From an uncultured Pirellulaceae bacterium (GTDB taxonomy: Bacteria; Planctomycetota; Planctomycetia; Pirellulales; Pirellulaceae): a DNA stretch of 64,000 bases. Positions 59,352-64,000 of the stretch are shown here, piece by piece. Position 1 is the first letter of the stretch; each line of letters starts with the position of its first letter. A model generated the notes under the pieces. The model did not search any database, was not told the DNA's origin, and worked only from the letters and a program-made list of their open reading frames with translations. The DNA lies in contig CALKGE010000001.1 in assembly GCA_938084685.1 (NCBI GenBank), positions 1 to 64,000 on the forward strand, read 5' to 3'. A program made the position numbers and the translations under genes.

Positions 59352-60770
59352 TCAGAATTCTTTCAGTGCCGTGGAGATGTCCTGAATCATGGCCTTTCCA
59401 TCCCCGAACAGCATCGATGAATTCTCGGCAGCAAACAATGGATTGGCGATCCCTGCATAACCAGGGCTTAAACTTCGTTTGATAATCACTACCTGACGCG
59501 CTGCATCTACATTGAGAATTGGCATACCTGAAATCGGTGTCCCCTCTTTACGAGCCTCTGGGTTCACCACATCATTGGCACCGATGACGATAGCAATGTC
59601 CACCTCATCAAAGGCAGGATTGATTTCCTCCAACGTCTTCAACTGTTCATAGTCCACATCTGCTTCAGCCAGCAGAACATTCATGTGACCAGGCATTCGA
59701 CCGGCAACCGGATGAATCGCATATTCCACGGTCGCTCCTCGCTCCTCAATCAGCTTGGCCAGATCACTGACAGCATTCTGAGCCTGAGCGACTGCCATGC
59801 CATAACCAGGTACAAAGACAACCCGGTCCGCAAAATCAACCATAACCGCAACGTCCTCAGCGGTGGTACGTTTAACCGTGGCGTACACAGCCTCATCTTC
59901 CTCATACGACGAAGCTGCACCACCACCGAACAGTACATTCAATAGTGAGCGATTCATGGCTTTACACATCAGACTAGTAAGAATAATTCCCGAAGCTCCC
60001 ACCAGGGATCCTGAAATAATGAGGACAGGCTGATCAACAACGAACCCGGTAGCTGCAGCAGCCAAACCGGAATACGAATTCAATAGTGCAATCACCACTG
60101 GCATGTCCGCTCCACCAATAGGTGTCGTGAGTGTGTACCCCAGGGCGCTACCCAGCAGACAGATCCCAATGAAATAAATGGTGACATTGCCCGTAGTAAT
60201 CATGGAGTAAATACACCAGATACACCCGAACAGCATGAGTAGATTCAGTAAGTGACGAACCACATCTGGAAGTGGAATCGACTTTTTGAAAAAGGCCAAT
60301 TCCTGAAGTTTACCGGCGGCCACTCCACTACCAATAAAAGTCACCGCGCCGATCAGCCCCGATAAACCACCGGCCACCAGGACTTCCACCGGCAGCACAC
60401 TTTCGGCAGATGCCTTCAGGCTAGCAGCAGCAACAAGTACAGACGCCAATCCGCCCACACCGTTAAAAATCGCTACCAACTGGGGCATCTCGGTCATCTG
60501 AACACGAGTGGCAAGCATGGTGCCAAAAAACGTACCGACAAAAATGGCTCCGATAATGGTACCAATAGGTAGCGTCAGACTCGCTTGAATCGCCTCACTA
60601 TCCAGCGTAATCGCAAAGGAAACTCCGGCTGCGATTAACATACCCAGAACACCCAGCAGGTTGCCCAGGACGGCCGACCGGGGATGGCTCATTTTCTTGA
60701 TCCCCATAATGAAGAGGATCGCAGACAATAAGTAAAGTAAGTCAAAGATTACAGTGTTTAATTCCACCAC
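59352..60770 (-). CDS. pntB: NAD(P) transhydrogenase subunit beta
   Basis: This is the NADP(H)-binding and membrane subunit of the proton-translocating transhydrogenase, which makes NADPH from NADH using proton-motive force. About eight hydrophobic segments precede the C-terminal dIII domain with FVPGYGMAVAQAQ, HPVAGRMPGHMNVLLAEA and the NADP motif IGANDVVNP. It has 472 residues. It is the last of three pnt genes and is convergent with the S41 protease. Confidence 0.97.
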   Translation of the reverse strand: MVELNTVIFDLLYLLSAILFIMGIKKMSHPRSAVLGNLLGVLGMLIAAGVSFAITLDSEAIQASLTLPIGTIIGAIFVGTFFGTMLATRVQMTEMPQLVAIFNGVGGLASVLVAAASLKASAESVLPVEVLVAGGLSGLIGAVTFIGSGVAAGKLQELAFFKKSIPLPDVVRHLLNLLMLFGCIWCIYSMITTGNVTIYFIGICLLGSALGYTLTTPIGGADMPVVIALLNSYSGLAAAATGFVVDQPVLIISGSLVGASGIILTSLMCKAMNRSLLNVLFGGGAASSYEEDEAVYATVKRTTAEDVAVMVDFADRVVFVPGYGMAVAQAQNAVSDLAKLIEERGATVEYAIHPVAGRMPGHMNVLLAEADVDYEQLKTLEEINPAFDEVDIAIVIGANDVVNPEARKEGTPISGMPILNVDAARQVVIIKRSLSPGYAGIANPLFAAENSSMLFGDGKAMIQDISTALKEF

Positions 60771-60846
60771 GATGGGTAATCCTATATTTGTTTTCGCGGG
60801 TTAAGGTTCATTCATCTTCCGAAAATTGCCTGCAAGGCAATGAAGG

Positions 60847-61395
60847 TTAAGCTGCCTTCTTCTTTTTCCTGGAAGAAAACATGCTCAACATCCTGTGGGT
60901 CACTCCGAATCCACCTACCACGTTGACCATCGCCAACGCAATTGCCAGACCGGCCAATAACAATGCGAATTTGTCGTCGGAAGTAACACAATCGGAGACC
61001 ACCAGAATCGCACCAACAATCGTGATGCCACTAATAGCATTCGAGCCGGACATCAACGGTGTGTGTAAGGTCTGAGGAACTTTAGTTATGACTTCAAAGC
61101 CTACAAATACTGACACGACAAACAGCGCGATACCCGCCATCAAGGCTTCATAGCGATCCATCGTGAAACTGGAAGATGCTGCGGCTGGTTCATCTTCTGT
61201 CGCAGCCGAAGAACCGACTTCCGTGTTTTCAACTGAAGTGCCTTCCGGGCTTTCAACTGTATTGGCAGGAGGAGTTGACGGCTCAAGATTGTCCTGAGCC
61301 ACAAGAATGCCAGCAAAAAGCATGACACCTAATCCAAGCCATTTAATCCATCCGGACGCACTTGTATTCGTTTGATTTTTCATAAATCTGATCAT
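60847..61395 (-). CDS. NAD(P) transhydrogenase subunit alpha, membrane part (PntAB)
   Basis: This short alpha-2 subunit supplies transmembrane helices of domain II: MAGIALFVVSVFVGFEVITKV, LHTPLMSGSNAISGITIVGA and FALLLAGLAIALAMVNVVGGF. An extra N-terminal part of about 85 residues carries a hydrophobic, signal-like helix (WIKWLGLGVMLFAGILVAQ) and a Thr/Ser/Glu/Ala-rich linker, not seen in standard PntAB (about 100 residues). ATG codons at 61395 and 61383 are both possible starts. It lies between the alpha-1 and beta genes. Confidence 0.9.
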   Translation of the reverse strand: MIRFMKNQTNTSASGWIKWLGLGVMLFAGILVAQDNLEPSTPPANTVESPEGTSVENTEVGSSAATEDEPAAASSSFTMDRYEALMAGIALFVVSVFVGFEVITKVPQTLHTPLMSGSNAISGITIVGAILVVSDCVTSDDKFALLLAGLAIALAMVNVVGGFGVTHRMLSMFSSRKKKKAA

Positions 61396-61466
61396 CACTC
61401 AAATTAAATAAACAACTGTCTTTGACTGTGGGCAAAGGTCTGGTATTCGCTTCTGACAACTACAAA

Positions 61467-63353
61467 TTACGCGTCTTCATAATCGCTGAAATCGTAATCG
61501 GGTTCATCATCATCCGTATAGTCTTCTTCCGCGTCGTAATCTTCAAGTTCGTATTCCTGATCTTCCAAATCTTCCGGGTCTTCCTGCCCGTCGGCTTCCT
61601 CTTCCGCTACTTCCTCTTCATACTCTTCCAGTTCGTACTCTTGAGCGTCTGCATCTTCTTCATCCAGTTCACTCTCCAGTTCACTCTCTAGCTCCTCTGG
61701 CTCGTCAGCTTCCTGCTCAGTTCCCTCTTCGTATTCAACTTCTTCATATTCCAATTCTTCGTATTCTTCGTCGTCCTCGACTTCTTCCGAATCATCTGAA
61801 CCGTCATCGGCCAATTCGTCCTCGTATTCTTCGTCTTCGCCCAATTCCTCATCCGAAGTGAACTCTGCTTCGACGTCATACTCGTCTACCAGCTCATCAT
61901 CTGATTCAGCAATTGCCAGTTCCTGCTCATCCGGCGATTCGTCATCGCCTGATTCCGATAGAACAGCTGACCAATCTTCCTCGTCCGACGCGTCCTCTTC
62001 ATCAGCCGCCAGTTCCTGGTCGTCCGACCATGAACTTTCCGTACTGTCTGTTGCTACGTCTTCAACTTGCTCGTCATCAGCTAGTCTCTCTTCTTTCTCA
62101 TCGCCAGCGTCCAGCGCTGTTATATCATCGCCTGCACCCGATTCCCCTTCAGATGGCTCAGCATCTGTGGCAGCCGTCTCTGCTGGGACCGCCGAATCGA
62201 CGGCAACACCTAAAATGGATCCGATTCGCTCGTTGACAATTTCGCCATCCTTCATCACCAGGCAGCCGGAGATGATGTCATCACTCAAATCGAGTTCAAT
62301 TTCACCGTCGTCGCTAATCAAGTGCAGCAACAGATTTGTCACGTTGTTACCAAACATCTGGCTGGCGTGATATGGAATTTCTGCAGGCAAGTTGGTCGGG
62401 CCAAGAATCGTCACACCATCGACGACAATCGTCTGATCAGCTTCTGTCTCCGCACAGTTTCCTCCCCGTTCTGCTGCCAGATCGACAATTACCGAACCGG
62501 CTGCCATCGCCTGTACTGCTTCACTGGTTAACAGCAGGGGCGACTGGCGACCAGGTATAGCCGCTGTCGTAATGACGATATCATGCTCGGCAGCAACCTC
62601 AGCCATGAACGCTCGCTGATGAATCAGAAAATCTTCCGTTTGCTCTTTGGCATAACCACCGGCATCCTCAGAGTCTTCCGTTTCCAGCTCCAATTCAACA
62701 AATTTGGCGCCCACACTTTCAACCTGTTCCCGACAGTCCGGCCGCACATCATACGCACTGACGATGGCACCCAGCCGCTTTGCCGTGGCCGCGGCCTGCA
62801 ACCCAGCCACACCAGCTCCGATGATAAATACTCGAGCAGCGGCCAAAGTCCCCGCGGCCGTCATATTCAGTGGAAACATTCGAGGCAATTGATAAGCAGC
62901 ATGAAGGACGGCCCGATAACCTGCAATGGTTGCCATGGACGAGAGAACATCCATGCTTTGCGCCCGAGTGATACGGGGAACCATTTCCAACGCAATCTGG
63001 CTCACTCCGGAATGAGCCAATTCTGCGATTGCAGGTGCATTCCCGAGCGGGTCACACATTCCGATGACCAGCTGCCCCGAACTTAGTATTTCCAGATCGT
63101 CGCGACCAGTCGCAGCATTGGCACCCAGACTACGCACTTGAACCAGCACATCAGCCCCTCGGAGCCCATTACGATCTGTAACCGAAGCACCTGCCTCGAT
63201 GTAAAGCTGATCAGCAATGCCGGCCGCTTCACCAGCCCCTTGCTCCACAAGTACTTGATAGCCAGCGTCGCTAAGTTTTTCCACATTCTCCGGCAACAGG
63301 GCCACTCGGCGTTCACCTGGGAAACGTTCCCGAACAACTGCAACTTTTTTCAT
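61467..63353 (-). CDS. NAD(P) transhydrogenase subunit alpha, NAD-binding part, with giant acidic tail
   Basis: Residues 1-380 are a normal alpha-1 subunit: MKKVAVVRERFPGERRVALL, LEMVPRITRAQSMDVLSSMA, VFIIGAGVAGLQAAATAKRLG (NAD-binding) and DLAAERGGNCAETE. The following roughly 245 residues, to the stop, are almost wholly Asp, Glu, Ala, Ser and Tyr (EDEEYEELEYEEVEYEEG is one stretch). The frame has no stop or frameshift. The tail has no counterpart in transhydrogenases that I know. It heads the pnt operon; a promoter-like pair lies on the - strand upstream. Confidence 0.93.
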   Translation of the reverse strand: MKKVAVVRERFPGERRVALLPENVEKLSDAGYQVLVEQGAGEAAGIADQLYIEAGASVTDRNGLRGADVLVQVRSLGANAATGRDDLEILSSGQLVIGMCDPLGNAPAIAELAHSGVSQIALEMVPRITRAQSMDVLSSMATIAGYRAVLHAAYQLPRMFPLNMTAAGTLAAARVFIIGAGVAGLQAAATAKRLGAIVSAYDVRPDCREQVESVGAKFVELELETEDSEDAGGYAKEQTEDFLIHQRAFMAEVAAEHDIVITTAAIPGRQSPLLLTSEAVQAMAAGSVIVDLAAERGGNCAETEADQTIVVDGVTILGPTNLPAEIPYHASQMFGNNVTNLLLHLISDDGEIELDLSDDIISGCLVMKDGEIVNERIGSILGVAVDSAVPAETAATDAEPSEGESGAGDDITALDAGDEKEERLADDEQVEDVATDSTESSWSDDQELAADEEDASDEEDWSAVLSESGDDESPDEQELAIAESDDELVDEYDVEAEFTSDEELGEDEEYEDELADDGSDDSEEVEDDEEYEELEYEEVEYEEGTEQEADEPEELESELESELDEEDADAQEYELEEYEEEVAEEEADGQEDPEDLEDQEYELEDYDAEEDYTDDDEPDYDFSDYEDA

Positions 63354-63497
63354 AATGGTTTTTTCTTCAAATTCACAACTGGAGATTGTGACTCAACTGC
63401 CGCTGTGGTCACGTCCAAGAGAAACTACTCAGGGTAAAATCTTTCAGGTCATCTACTACCACTGCTGGTAAGCAGTACAAACACCTATGAACTAATA

Positions 63498-63526
63498 ATA
63501 ATAGAACATCTTCAGGCTACTGACAG
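63498..63526 (-). promoter_or_regulatory. Putative pnt operon promoter
   Basis: On the minus strand CTGTCA (63526-63521), a 17-nt spacer and TATTAT (63503-63498) lie 145 nt upstream of the alpha-1 start. The match is moderate. Confidence 0.35.
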
Positions 63527-63730
63527 CTATCCCAAATTACCCAAACTGGTAACTATTTATAGGTGTTCCTGACTAAGACCATCCTCTATTGTCATCCAAA
63601 TGTTGCATTCAACAAGCACCGTTCTGGCAATACAAATCCAGGCGGTAGGTGGGAAGGACGAAAGAGACCGAAGGAACTCACAAGTCAGGACCTCTCTCAT
63701 GGCGTTGCTTTTTTCCTCATGACCAGACCG

Positions 63731-63751
63731 GCAAAGAATTCATTTCTTTGC
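63731..63751 (+). other. Small perfect hairpin upstream of rplM
   Basis: GCAAAGAA (63731-63738) pairs with TTCTTTGC (63744-63751) around TTCAT. No T-run; function unknown. Confidence 0.5.
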
Positions 63752-63799
63752 GCTACTTGAGAATCCGATAAAAAGCCTGTTAGTACGTGTTTTTAGCCC

Positions 63800-63828
63800 T
63801 TGTGAGGTCCAATTTGCAGGGTTAGAAT
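63800..63828 (+). promoter_or_regulatory. Putative rplM promoter
   Basis: TTGTGA (63800-63805), 17 nt, TAGAAT (63823-63828), 52 nt before the likely TTG start of rplM. Good consensus match and spacing. Confidence 0.6.
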
Positions 63829-63880
63829 CGCATGTTTCCCGACATATTTATGTACTTACTATATATACGAGGTAAGAACG

Positions 63881-64000
63881 TTGGTCGCTCAAAAGACCTA
63901 TATGGCTAAAAATGGCGAAGTCACCCAAAACTGGTGGCTCGTAGATGCATCCGATAAAAGCGTAGGCCGTTTGGCCAGCGATATTGCAGTGATTCTGATG
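63881..64000 (+). CDS. rplM: 50S ribosomal protein L13, 5' part
   Basis: L13 is an early assembly protein of the 50S subunit. The visible 40 codons read from TTG 63881 as [16 protein letters not shown], then [25 protein letters not shown] aligns with the KTFxAK start of the family, and [12 protein letters not shown] with its conserved DAxGKxLGRLA stretch. GAGGT lies 7 nt before the TTG. ATG 63902 would cut off the conserved first residues, so TTG is preferred. The gene runs beyond the window. Confidence 0.9.
   Translation, partial: MVAQKTYMAKNGEVTQNWWLVDASDKSVGRLASDIAVILM

Larger units (their letters stand above)
63354..63880. other. Divergent intergenic region between pntA and rplM
   Basis: 527 nt without a convincing gene. 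It holds a minus-strand promoter-like sequence (63498-63526) for pnt, a perfect 8-bp hairpin (63731-63751), and a plus-strand promoter (63800-63828) for rplM. Confidence 0.6.

Noticed and set aside
61858..62370. 170-codon Ser-rich frame opposite the PntA acidic tail
   Set aside because: It is the complement of Glu/Asp codons, giving a poly-Ser product; the pntA frame has the certain domain.

Overview
The window is a continuous chromosomal segment of a planctomycete (phylum Planctomycetota, most like the Planctomycetaceae/Gimesia-type lineages). The evidence is a planctomycete-type EF-Tu switch I (residues 61-67 KTVTIAV where other bacteria have RGITI-type sequence), a Ser/Thr kinase with the planctomycete-style N-terminal module, Kdo genes pointing to a Gram-negative envelope, acidic tails on several ribosomal proteins, and moderate G+C. 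Genus cannot be fixed from the sequence alone. No mobile element, prophage, CRISPR array or rRNA gene is visible.

Region 1 (1-34.6 kb) is a fused transcription/translation supercluster, all on the + strand: tuf, tRNA-Trp, secE, nusG, rplK, rplA, rplJ, rplL, rpoB, rpoC, rpsL, rpsG, an EF-G gene, then the S10, spc and alpha operons through rplQ. Likely transcription breaks are a terminator plus promoter ahead of rpoB, a hairpin plus consensus promoter ahead of rpsL, a terminator after rpsG, a promoter and hairpin-rich leader ahead of rpsJ, and a strong terminator after rplQ. rpmD, infA, map and rpsD are missing from their usual places. Several products carry low-complexity acidic extensions (NusG N-terminus; L10, S17 and L17 C-termini).

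Region 2 (34.6-46 kb) is a mixed housekeeping and envelope block: a small HExxH protein, a lipoprotein, class II fructose-bisphosphate aldolase, kdsD-kdsC followed by a very large LptA/OstA-like protein (Kdo/LPS pathway), an esterase, hypoxanthine phosphoribosyltransferase and two coupled glycosyltransferases.

Region 3 (46-59.4 kb) holds an AsnB-type amidotransferase next to the glycosyltransferases (surface polysaccharide), an L-fuconate-dehydratase-like enolase-superfamily enzyme translationally coupled to a secreted gluzincin-like protein, an unrecognised 410-residue protein next to a membrane Ser/Thr kinase, two adjacent exported amidohydrolase-family proteins with partly lost metal sites, and an S41 C-terminal processing protease.

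Region 4 (59.4-64 kb) encodes a three-subunit proton-translocating NAD(P) transhydrogenase on the - strand. Its alpha-1 subunit has an exceptional acidic C-terminal tail of about 245 residues. The window ends in the start of rplM (L13), which probably begins at a TTG codon and has its own promoter.

The most unusual signals are the EF-Tu effector loop, the EF-G type in the str position, the family of acidic tails (above all on PntA), an exact 11-nt tandem repeat that forms the end of rplV, the degenerate amidohydrolase pair, and the unknown protein at 50.2-51.5 kb.
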